Assembly: GCA_012839385.1 (NCBI GenBank)
Contig: DUNL01000158.1
Span: 1-32,748 of the forward strand
DNA: 32,748 nt
DNA from: Clostridiaceae bacterium
GTDB lineage: Bacteria; Bacillota; Clostridia; Saccharofermentanales; DTU023
Reading direction: 5' to 3'
Both the position numbers and the translations under genes were made by a program. Below, in pieces: positions 25,889 to 32,729 of the stretch; within the stretch, counting starts at the first letter, position 1; every line of letters starts with the position of its first letter. The notes under the pieces were generated by a model. That model made no database searches and was not told where the DNA came from. It saw only the letters and a program-made list of their open reading frames with translations.

Positions 25889-26785
25889 ATGCCTGATCAG
25901 GATTGCTCCGCTACACTTAATTGTTTTAAACCGAACCGCGCGTTGGGACAGAATTTCCTAGTTTCCCAACGCGCGCTTCTTCTAATTACGGATTCTTTAC
26001 GGCTTGGTCCGGAGGATGTGGTCGTGGAGATTGGACCGGGAACGGGTAACCTGACTTATCATTTGGCTAAAAAGATTAAGTATTTAGTAGCAATTGAAAT
26101 AGATCAAAGACTGAAACCTATTTTAGAAAATAAGTTACAAGAATATTTGTGTCCCGGAGCGGCGCCCAAAGTAGAAATCATCTGGGAAGACGCTCTTAAA
26201 GTTGATTTAATGAATTTAAAAAACGAATTATCTCAATACGGATCAACTCTTAAAGTTGCCGCTAATCTACCATATTACGTTACCACCGATCTCATGCTCA
26301 AACTGTTATCTGAATTATATGACGCGCATTCAATGGTGTTTACAGTTCAACATGAAGTCGTATCCAGAATAATGGCCAAGCCTGGAACCAGACAATATAG
26401 CCCACTATCTGTACTAGCCTCGCTGTATGGAGATGTAAAATCTATCGCCCAGTTATCCCCGGATAATTTTCAACCGCGACCTACAGTAAGATCAACTGTT
26501 CTACTTTTCTCAGCCCATGTAAGAAGCCCTTTAGCCGAATTAGCTTCCGGAATTGATTTTATGAATTTTCTGCGCTTCGCTTTTACCCTTAGACGCAAAC
26601 AATTTTTAGGTAGATTAAGGCGGGAAGGATACTTGGAACGCTATCCGTGTCTTCAGGCGGTAATTTCTGATTTTATCGAAGAAGAGGGCCTGAAGCAGGA
26701 CTTCCGAATTGAGGAGCTAAGTCCACTGACCTTGTTCAGGCTGTATAATCAGTTAACTAACCAGTCAATAATATTGAAAAATTAG
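25889..26785 (+). CDS. rsmA: 16S rRNA (adenine1518/1519-N6)-dimethyltransferase
   Basis: Dimethylates two adjacent adenines in the 3' hairpin of 16S rRNA during 30S maturation. With the ATG at 25889 the protein is 298 residues. It shows LGQNFLVSQ near 19-27, the SAM-binding EIGPGTGN at 47-54 and the NLPY motif at 126-129. The frame is open for 34 more codons upstream, but those lie inside the SH3-3D gene and are not RsmA-like. The start is one base after that gene's stop and lacks a clear ribosome site, so it is probably translationally coupled. Confidence 0.95.
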   Translation: MPDQDCSATLNCFKPNRALGQNFLVSQRALLLITDSLRLGPEDVVVEIGPGTGNLTYHLAKKIKYLVAIEIDQRLKPILENKLQEYLCPGAAPKVEIIWEDALKVDLMNLKNELSQYGSTLKVAANLPYYVTTDLMLKLLSELYDAHSMVFTVQHEVVSRIMAKPGTRQYSPLSVLASLYGDVKSIAQLSPDNFQPRPTVRSTVLLFSAHVRSPLAELASGIDFMNFLRFAFTLRRKQFLGRLRREGYLERYPCLQAVISDFIEEEGLKQDFRIEELSPLTLFRLYNQLTNQSIILKN

Positions 26786-26801
26786 CTTAATTTATCTTAT
26801 T

Positions 26802-26810
26802 TGATATAAT
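26802..26810 (+). promoter_or_regulatory. Extended -10 promoter of zapA-dut
   Basis: TGA TATAAT, a perfect TGn-extended -10, about 17 bases after the rsmA stop. The start site would be near 26817. The -35 region is poor. Confidence 0.5.
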
Positions 26811-26843
26811 ATATTACGCCATATTTGTAACAAGGAGCTCAGT

Positions 26844-27353
26844 ATGAGTGACGAAGTAAAAAGAATACAGGTGCGTATAGGTAGTATGGTCTATCAACTA
26901 TCAGCCAGCGAGGATCCAACTTATATTCAAGAAACCGCCGAGATCGCTAATGAGTTGATCGCTAAGATAGCCAGACATTATCCCAGTATGAACACTTCCT
27001 CGACTCAAGTTTTAGCTCTGGTTAACGCGGTAGACGCTATGCGGCAAGCACAGGCTGATCTAAAAGTAGCCATGGCGGACAAAGACAATGCTGTCCAAAA
27101 CGAAGGGGAGCTGAAGGCTGAATTAGCTAGGCTGAGAGAGCAGTTTTGGGAGCTTAAAAAAGACCTGCTCTATTATAAGAATCTTTGTAATATCCATGAA
27201 CAAAGATTGGCTGAATTAACCAATTTACAGGCCGGTAAGATTAGGCAAATCAGGCCGAGAAAAACTACTGTTCCTAAAGAGTATTCTCTTGAGGGCCGTC
27301 AAACCAGTATTGATGATCTGCCCGATTATAAACAGGAAAAAATAGATGACTAA
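26844..27353 (+). CDS. zapA: Cell division protein ZapA
   Basis: Binds and crosslinks FtsZ filaments at the division ring. The first 95 or so residues match ZapA: a short beta segment (RIQVRIGSMVYQL), the EIANELIAKIA helix and the VLALVNAVDA motif, then a long coiled coil. At 169 residues it is longer than the usual 85-100, with an extra coiled coil (about 95-140) and a basic tail, an extension seen in some Clostridia. ATG with AAGGAG at 26832-26837. Its last 8 bases overlap dut. Confidence 0.88.
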   Translation: MSDEVKRIQVRIGSMVYQLSASEDPTYIQETAEIANELIAKIARHYPSMNTSSTQVLALVNAVDAMRQAQADLKVAMADKDNAVQNEGELKAELARLREQFWELKKDLLYYKNLCNIHEQRLAELTNLQAGKIRQIRPRKTTVPKEYSLEGRQTSIDDLPDYKQEKIDD

Positions 27354-27978
27354 AGAAGAAAGACACTCAGTGCCTAAAATATTCATTGAGATTTTGGATA
27401 ACGGCACCTTGCCCCAACGCGCGTCTGAACAGGCAGCGGGCTATGATCTCGCGGCAGCGGCACCTTGTCGTATTATGCCGGGTATGACCGGTTTAGTTCC
27501 CACAGGACTAAAGATCGCGCTGCCGCTCGGTTATGAAGCCCAAATCAGGCCTCGCAGCGGGCTCTCTCTTCGCACCAGTGTGCGAATTCCTAACAGTCCG
27601 GGTACTATTGATGCCGATTACAGAGATGAGATTAAAGTTATTATTTATAACAGTTTTCATTTCACTGACTTGCCGGAATTAATTTTACAAAAACCGGAAT
27701 TAGTTGAATATTTACAAAACAAGTGCCGCAAAGTCAATTTTTCTAACTTTCTCACGGCAACGTCAGGACTTAACATTGGTTCAGGTTTAATAGGGGAGAG
27801 AGAAATTTGGTTAGAAGAAGACGGTCTACCCTTCGGTACAATAAGAATTGAGGCAGGAGATCGCATCGCGCAAATGATAATTGCTCGTAGTTATGCCGCT
27901 ACTTTTGAGATCTGTGACAATGTGTCAAAGCTTGGTTCTGACAGAGGCGGCGGTTTTGGATCTACAGGTAATAATTGA
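27346..27978 (+). CDS. dut: dUTPase with an internal insertion
   Basis: Trimeric enzyme that hydrolyses dUTP to dUMP and pyrophosphate, keeping uracil out of DNA. All five motifs are present: AGYDLAA (31-37), RPRSGLS (68-74), SPGTIDADYRDE (84-95), GDRIAQMI (171-178) and GSDRGGGFGSTG (197-208). The usual length is about 145-150 residues; this one has 210 because about 65 residues (103-168) sit between motifs 3 and 4. The insert contains a predicted helix-rich part and a hydrophilic strand region. The ATG overlaps zapA by 8 bases. The stop is only 2 bases from that of the convergent hydrolase-like gene. Confidence 0.93.
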   Translation: MTKEERHSVPKIFIEILDNGTLPQRASEQAAGYDLAAAAPCRIMPGMTGLVPTGLKIALPLGYEAQIRPRSGLSLRTSVRIPNSPGTIDADYRDEIKVIIYNSFHFTDLPELILQKPELVEYLQNKCRKVNFSNFLTATSGLNIGSGLIGEREIWLEEDGLPFGTIRIEAGDRIAQMIIARSYAATFEICDNVSKLGSDRGGGFGSTGNN

Positions 27979-27980
27979 AG

Positions 27981-28973
27981 CTAATTACCGAACCATTGTT
28001 GAAGAAATTTTCCCAGTTCGTCTTTATAGGCACCTTGTTGGTCAAGCCAGCCTGTGACATGGCCTTGACCTTCTGTCTCAAAAATAGTAGCTGTACTTGA
28101 CCTCAAACGCGCCACTTCACTAAACAAAGAATTGATGTTCTCCGGCGGATAGACTTCGTCAAATTTATTTCTTGTCATATATATCGGACAGGGCGCGTCG
28201 AGAATTAGATTGAGAAAATCCAGATCCGCGGAATTACTGGTTGAGAGACGAATAGCCAGAGGGATGGACCAGTAAAAAAGTTTTCGCAAGGGAAGACGAG
28301 TCGCGTCAATATCAGACTTGATACAATCTTCAGTTGATTTAGCGGGTGTGTCCATGATGATGCCGCTGATATCATTTCTGCTCAGATTAATTTCGTCAGC
28401 GTTCGCGGTCTCGACCTGTTCGTCCAAGCTTGACGGCAAGCTATTCCAAGCGTGCCAGATCGCGCTGTTACCGGCTCCGTAACCCATGAGAATTAGGGGA
28501 AGGCTCGGAGTTTTCCCTTTAGCGTATTTAATAGCGGCCAGCACGTCCTCATAAACATTGTAACCATAGGCATGGAGTCCTGAGGATGAGTCGCCGCAAC
28601 CTCTTTGATCAAAGGCCAGTACATTAAATCCGGAATCAGTAAAAAAACTATAAAGATGATGAGTATCTAAACTGAATTGCAGTCTGTTAGCGCCTCGATC
28701 GTGGATTAAGATAACAGTACCTTTAGGATCTTTTGTGGTATGCGGTAACCACCAACCTTTGAGCGTATATTGATCTTCCGCTGATCTGAAGGACACGTTC
28801 TGATGTTTACCGATGACATTGGTCGCGAATGGATCAAGAGGCGAGGGAGCGATATTCATAATGCGGTCAGCTCTGACAAAGGAAATAATGGTAACCGCAA
28901 TGATAATTACCAGGAAAAGTATAAAGACTAAGGCCATTAATCTTGGAACGCTAAAGCTTTTTTTACGACGCAT
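27981..28973 (-). CDS. Membrane-anchored alpha/beta-hydrolase fold protein without nucleophile Ser
   Basis: A 330-residue protein with an N-terminal membrane helix (about 11-32) and an extracytoplasmic alpha/beta-hydrolase domain. HDRGANR (91-97) is the oxyanion-hole region and FDQRGCGDS (121-129) a family landmark. Asp 272 (NKFDE) and His 305 (GQGHV) match the acid and base of the triad. The nucleophile elbow reads GYGAG (164-168) instead of GxSxG, with Gly 166 where Ser is expected. The protein may be non-catalytic or use a different residue. The start ATG has no strong ribosome site. It is divergent from tsaD. Confidence 0.75.
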   Translation of the reverse strand: MRRKKSFSVPRLMALVFILFLVIIIAVTIISFVRADRIMNIAPSPLDPFATNVIGKHQNVSFRSAEDQYTLKGWWLPHTTKDPKGTVILIHDRGANRLQFSLDTHHLYSFFTDSGFNVLAFDQRGCGDSSSGLHAYGYNVYEDVLAAIKYAKGKTPSLPLILMGYGAGNSAIWHAWNSLPSSLDEQVETANADEINLSRNDISGIIMDTPAKSTEDCIKSDIDATRLPLRKLFYWSIPLAIRLSTSNSADLDFLNLILDAPCPIYMTRNKFDEVYPPENINSLFSEVARLRSSTATIFETEGQGHVTGWLDQQGAYKDELGKFLQQWFGN

Positions 28974-29003
28974 ATTGTCAATGTCTTTCTAAAGTATTAA
29001 TTT

Positions 29004-29012
29004 ATTGTAACA
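29004..29012 (-). promoter_or_regulatory. Extended -10 promoter of the hydrolase-like gene
   Basis: On the minus strand the bases read TGT TACAAT, one mismatch from the extended consensus. The start site would be near 28997, about 24 bases before the ATG. Confidence 0.4.
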
Positions 29013-29043
29013 CGAGTAAAGTTACTTTAGACACCGCTGCTTA

Positions 29044-29052
29044 TGCTAGAAT
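29044..29052 (+). promoter_or_regulatory. Extended -10 promoter of tsaD, predicting a leaderless mRNA
   Basis: TGC TAGAAT ends 6 bases before the tsaD ATG at 29059, so transcription should start at or next to the A of the ATG. No Shine-Dalgarno sequence is present upstream, which fits a leaderless transcript. Confidence 0.45.
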
Positions 29053-29058
29053 AAGCGC

Positions 29059-30132
29059 ATGTCAAATGTAATTATTAGTAATAATCTAAGTCAAGAGGAA
29101 ACCCTAATTCTGGGTATTGAAACATCATGTGATGAAACTGCCGCCGCGATCGTAGCCAATGGTCGCCGCATAGTCTCGAATGTAGTTTCTTCACAGATAG
29201 ATATACACAGCCTGTACGGTGGAGTCGTACCTGAACTAGCTTCAAGACATCATGTTGAGACTATTTTACCTGTTCTGGATAGGTCGTTGGCCTTAGCCGG
29301 GCTTAGTTTGTCCGATCTTGACGCGATAGCGGTTACTTCCGGGCCCGGACTTATCGGAGCCTTATTGGTTGGGGTAGCGGCAGCTAAATCATTGGCCTTC
29401 GCTATTGACAAACCGTTGCTGGCAGTACATCATTTGTCCGGACATATCGCTGCTAATTATCTAACTGATCCGGAGCTAACGCCTCCTTTTCTATCGCTAA
29501 TAGTATCCGGAGCTCACGCTCATATAGTATATGTCGAGGACTACACTAAAATTAAGCTCTTAGCCCAAACTAAAGATGACGCGGCCGGGGAAGTTTTTGA
29601 CAAGCTGGCGCGAGCAGTAGGTCTTGGTTATCCAGGTGGTCCTAAAATTGAAAAGGCCGCGCGGGGAGGAAATACAAAAGCCTTTCCATTGCCCCACCCC
29701 GAGATCAAGGACAGCTTGGATTTTTCATTCAGCGGAGTTAAAACCGCCGCGCTCAATGTGCTTAACCAGGCTGAACAAAAGGCAGCTAGTACTAAGAGTA
29801 AGCGATGTGAGATTTTAAGCGATCAAGACTTTGCCGCCACGGTGCAGGAAACAATTGTCGAAATTTTGACCGACCATCTGGCTCAAGCGCAAGAAACAAC
29901 CGGCGCTAAAATAATCGCTTTAGCTGGTGGAGTGTCCGCTAATAAGAGATTAAGGAAGTCTGTGCAAAAGCTTGCTAACAGACTAGATGTAAAATTAGTG
30001 GTACCTGACATCAGATTATGCACTGATAACGCAGCCATGATCGCCGCGGCAGGCTATTATATCTGGTTGGAGCAGAAATTTTCCGCTCTCGACCTTAATG
30101 CTTCAGCTCTTTGGCAAATAGATGAAACATGA
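29059..30132 (+). CDS. tsaD: tRNA threonylcarbamoyladenosine synthase subunit TsaD
   Basis: Transfers the threonylcarbamoyl group to A37 of ANN-reading tRNAs, working with TsaB, TsaE and TsaC. The 357-residue ASKHA-fold protein has LGIETSCDETAAAIV at the N-terminus, the metal-binding HHLSGH (near 126), DDAAGEVFDKLAR, YPGGP and the C-terminal LAGGVSANKRLR and CTDNAAMIA motifs, all intact. tsaB and tsaE, often adjacent in Bacillota, are not here. The ATG has no ribosome site. A space of 178 bases separates it from smpB. Confidence 0.96.
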   Translation: MSNVIISNNLSQEETLILGIETSCDETAAAIVANGRRIVSNVVSSQIDIHSLYGGVVPELASRHHVETILPVLDRSLALAGLSLSDLDAIAVTSGPGLIGALLVGVAAAKSLAFAIDKPLLAVHHLSGHIAANYLTDPELTPPFLSLIVSGAHAHIVYVEDYTKIKLLAQTKDDAAGEVFDKLARAVGLGYPGGPKIEKAARGGNTKAFPLPHPEIKDSLDFSFSGVKTAALNVLNQAEQKAASTKSKRCEILSDQDFAATVQETIVEILTDHLAQAQETTGAKIIALAGGVSANKRLRKSVQKLANRLDVKLVVPDIRLCTDNAAMIAAAGYYIWLEQKFSALDLNASALWQIDET

Positions 30133-30253
30133 TTGTCACACAAATCACATTGTCTTGTTATGCATTATGTTAATAATGTTGACAACTCTGATAATAAGCT
30201 ACTAAATAGAGGAAATACGGTCAGATTAAATCAGATTTTATGCACATTAAGGC

Positions 30254-30268
30254 TTAACAAATTGTTAA
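30254..30268 (+). promoter_or_regulatory. Perfect 7-1-7 inverted repeat over the smpB -35 region
   Basis: TTAACAA (30254-30260), A, TTGTTAA (30262-30268) is a perfect dyad whose right arm is the proposed -35 of smpB. The position suits a repressor site; the binding protein is unknown. Confidence 0.5.
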
Positions 30269-30289
30269 TAGTAATAAAAACGCGATAAT
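30262..30289 (+). promoter_or_regulatory. Likely promoter of smpB
   Basis: TTGTTA (30262-30267), a 16-base spacer and GATAAT (30284-30289). The start site would be near 30296, just ahead of the ribosome site at 30300. Confidence 0.5.
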
Positions 30290-30310
30290 TAATTCTTGTA
30301 AGGAAAAGTA

Positions 30311-30784
30311 TTGAACGACACTAACGAAATAAAATTAATTGCTCGCAACCGCAGGGCATTCTATGAATACGAGATCTTATCTACCTTGGAGGCCGGTATC
30401 GTCTTATCCGGCACTGAGGTTAAATCCTTGCGCCAAAATCATCTGTCATTCGCTGATTCTTGGGTAACAATTCGCGACAATGAGGCGTATCTGATTGGAA
30501 TGCATATCACTCCATATGAGCAAGGCAATCGATTTAATGTCGACCCTGTTAGAGATAGAAAATTATTATTGAATAAACACGAGATAAGAAGGCTCGAGGC
30601 TGATATAATGCAAAAAGGCCTGACCATAGTTCCAACAAAGATTTACTTCCGCAAGGGTTTTGTTAAACTTGAAATTGGTCTAGCTAAGGGCAAAAAGCTT
30701 CATGATAAGAGAAGAAGCCAACAAGATAGAGAAGTTAAAAGGGCTATTGAGTCCAAATTAAAAGAACAGAGGAAAGGTTATTAG
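30311..30784 (+). CDS. smpB: SsrA-binding protein SmpB
   Basis: Binds tmRNA and brings it to stalled ribosomes for trans-translation. The 157-residue protein has the family start IARNRRAFYEYEIL, GTEVKSLR, the EAYLIGMHI strand and the basic C-terminal tail with KGKKLHDKRRS that enters the mRNA channel. The start is TTG at 30311 with AAGGA 6 bases upstream. The PP2C-like gene starts 6 bases after its stop and tmRNA follows about 1.3 kb downstream, placing both partners together. Confidence 0.97.
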   Translation: MNDTNEIKLIARNRRAFYEYEILSTLEAGIVLSGTEVKSLRQNHLSFADSWVTIRDNEAYLIGMHITPYEQGNRFNVDPVRDRKLLLNKHEIRRLEADIMQKGLTIVPTKIYFRKGFVKLEIGLAKGKKLHDKRRSQQDREVKRAIESKLKEQRKGY

Positions 30785-30790
30785 CGCGAT

Positions 30791-31945
30791 ATGGCAAAGA
30801 TGTTAATGATCGGACTGACTGACTCAGGCAGAGACAGCAAGGTAAATGAAGATACGTTCTCCTATCTGGGTAGAATTTATCCCGATATGATATCCGGGCA
30901 TGAGGAGAAAAGTGTCACTACTTCTGAATATAGTCAGCTCTATATAGTCACGGAGGGGTTCGGTGGCCCGGCCATTGGCGATCTCTCAGGTCGAGTCGCT
31001 CAGGCATTGTCCCTAGAGATGTCGGGAAGATTGGAGCAATATAGAGGAAATACTTTTGATTTTATGAGCTTTGGTCAGGATTTTCTCACCGAAGCAGATA
31101 AAAGAATTAAAGTCCAAATCTGTAACAAGACGGATCAACCGGCCGGCATTTCCATTTGCTTATTGCTGATTGAGGGCAATGACGCTTATGTACTCAATAT
31201 AGGTAATACAGCTTCCTTCTTGTTCAGGGACCATGAATTATTGAGACTTACCAAACCCAATCTACGGCAAGATGGCCAACCTACTGTCTGGTTGGGACAG
31301 GGAAGTCCAATCAATATCGCAGAATATGAGCCGACAACTAAGCATGTTGTTCTAACTCCGGGCGATATCATAATGTTGGCTACCTATAGTGTACATAGCG
31401 CCTATACCGCTTCAGAGATGAAGAACGCCTTTATGTCACCAAATGCCTTCGCGGGCACAATACGCTCCATTCACAACAACAGTATCTTAAATAAAGAAAC
31501 TGAAAACCACACAACATTGGCGGTAAAGGTACAAAGTCTTGAGCTATCGGCAGTACAAGCCCCGATACCGGATCAGTTAGCGAACCAACCGGTCGTACCC
31601 AATCCTTACCAGAGACCTCAGCGCGATCAACAACAAGTTAACAACAATAATTTTGAGACCGTCTCCTGGGAACATGAACCTACCAAAAAGATGTATAATA
31701 ATATTGATTATCAGTCTGCTCAACAGGCAGCAGCCGCTGCTAAAGATTACTCACGTCAAGTAAGAAGAGAAGAAGAGCTTAACAATCAACGGGGGAGGGA
31801 CAGAATGTACGATAGTTACGATTATCTTGGAACTGACGGTAGAGGTAAAGAAAATCCATTCGCGACCTTTTTCCGTTTTCTTCTACTGGGTTTTTTAATC
31901 GGCTTAGTAATACTTCTGATTATTTGGTTTTTTGTCTTAAGTTAA
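30791..31945 (+). CDS. Tail-anchored PP2C-like protein, probably a pseudophosphatase
   Basis: A 384-residue protein: a PP2C/SpoIIE-fold domain (about 1-250), a Gln/Asn- and charge-rich linker (about 255-355) and one C-terminal membrane helix (about 358-383), so the domain faces the cytoplasm. NED at 19-21 and the general order of motifs match PP2C, but the metal-binding acids are altered: DGMGG is EGFGG (Glu 55), GDS is GNT (Asn 139), SDGL is TYSV (Tyr 199) and the last DN is EN (Glu 238). It may sense or bind phosphoproteins or ligands rather than dephosphorylate. The start ATG is 6 bases after smpB with no strong ribosome site. The fold call is fairly confident, the loss of activity inferred. 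Confidence 0.65.
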   Translation: MAKMLMIGLTDSGRDSKVNEDTFSYLGRIYPDMISGHEEKSVTTSEYSQLYIVTEGFGGPAIGDLSGRVAQALSLEMSGRLEQYRGNTFDFMSFGQDFLTEADKRIKVQICNKTDQPAGISICLLLIEGNDAYVLNIGNTASFLFRDHELLRLTKPNLRQDGQPTVWLGQGSPINIAEYEPTTKHVVLTPGDIIMLATYSVHSAYTASEMKNAFMSPNAFAGTIRSIHNNSILNKETENHTTLAVKVQSLELSAVQAPIPDQLANQPVVPNPYQRPQRDQQQVNNNNFETVSWEHEPTKKMYNNIDYQSAQQAAAAAKDYSRQVRREEELNNQRGRDRMYDSYDYLGTDGRGKENPFATFFRFLLLGFLIGLVILLIIWFFVLS

Positions 31946-32030
31946 TCTGTATTGACATAGCCGAAATCAACACGAGAGAGAGTCTAAAGGTTACCGTCGC
32001 GGGATTTTATTAGATGAACGCGACTATAAA

Positions 32031-32039
32031 TGCTATAAT
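32031..32039 (+). promoter_or_regulatory. Extended -10 promoter of ssrA
   Basis: TGC TATAAT, a perfect extended -10. The start site would be near 32046, leaving a 5' extension of about 16 bases before the mature tmRNA end, as expected for RNase P processing. Confidence 0.6.
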
Positions 32040-32061
32040 AATGTAGCATATCGTTGGATCC

Positions 32062-32438
32062 GGGAGCGTACTGGTTTCGACGAGGTTATTGAACTTTGAG
32101 AAGCGGGTAGAGGATTCTCGTTGGCCTCTTTAAAAAACGAGAAACTTGATAATTGCCAATAAACCGGCACTTGCCGCTGCATAGATTGCCGCGGCCGTCA
32201 CCTCTGATTATCTGCCAGCAGATAAAGTGACGTCATGAGGCAGACCTTATCCGTGGGAGGTAAAACGGAGCACCGTTCCAACCCTTGCTTGGAGGTTGGA
32301 ATGTAATTACAAGCTACCGGACCGTCAAGTTTGTTAGTAGACTGAGCGGAAGGGGAATACTCCAAATACTGACTGCACCCGGAGAAGCTCTTAGGAATAT
32401 GATTTCGGACAGGGGTTCGACTCCCCTCGCTTCCACCA
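32062..32438 (+). ncRNA. ssrA: Transfer-messenger RNA (tmRNA)
   Basis: Rescues stalled ribosomes with SmpB and adds a degradation tag. The 5' end GGGAGCG pairs with CGCTTCC (32428-32434) as the acceptor stem with one G-U, followed by A and an encoded CCA (32436-32438). A TTCGACGAGG segment follows the 5' arm and GGGGTTCGACTCCCC forms the T arm (32412-32426). Pseudoknot PK1 begins with TTCTCGTT (32115-32122) pairing with AACGAGAA (32136-32143). The total length of 377 bases is normal for the one-piece form. Confidence 0.95.
32155..32184 (+). other. tmRNA tag reading frame
   Basis: The frame GCC to TAG encodes ANKPALAAA. The resume codon GCC lies 11 bases after the PK1 strand ending at 32143, the same spacing as in the E. 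coli molecule as I recall it. The LAA-type hydrophobic end is what ClpXP-like proteases recognise. In other frames this stretch has no LAA-type end. Confidence 0.8.
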
Positions 32439-32470
32439 AATAGAAAATCGGAATCACAGGAATATGTACA

Positions 32471-32500
32471 GGACGGTCAGATGACCGTTCTCTATTTTTT
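32471..32500 (+). terminator. Probable terminator after tmRNA
   Basis: ACGGTC (32473-32478) pairs with GACCGT (32483-32488) around AGAT. A T6 tract (32495-32500) follows after a few bases. Confidence 0.65.
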
Positions 32501-32608
32501 ACCGGGAATATCGTCTAGGCATAATGGAATTCCGCTGACGTCCAGAAAGTTGAACAGAATAACACTTAAAAGTATTGGTATTGCATAAGATTTTTCCTGT
32601 GGATCTCG

Positions 32609-32624
32609 TGTCATAATTATGACA
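32609..32624 (+). promoter_or_regulatory. Perfect 16-bp palindrome upstream of the last gene
   Basis: TGTCATAATTATGACA reads the same on both strands. It lies in the 229-base space between the tmRNA terminator and the gene starting at 32730, about 105 bases before that start, and looks like a dimeric repressor site. I cannot assign a regulator. The rest of this space shows nothing clear. Confidence 0.5.
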
Positions 32625-32729
32625 ACGGCAGATAGTAACGATGAATACTGGTTTTAAGCCCTCTACTCGAGAAAATGAATCTAAAATATTAGTGCAATTT
32701 AGATGAAAATATAATTTTAGGAGCTTTAA

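Noticed and set aside
30254-30268. Rex operator upstream of smpB
   Set aside because: The clostridial Rex site has TTGTTAA first and TTAACAA second with a 4-base spacer; here the order is reversed with a 1-base spacer.
32641-32706. A 21-codon open frame before the last gene, possible leader peptide
   Set aside because: It has no ribosome site, no stalling motif I recognise and no evident hairpin pair downstream.
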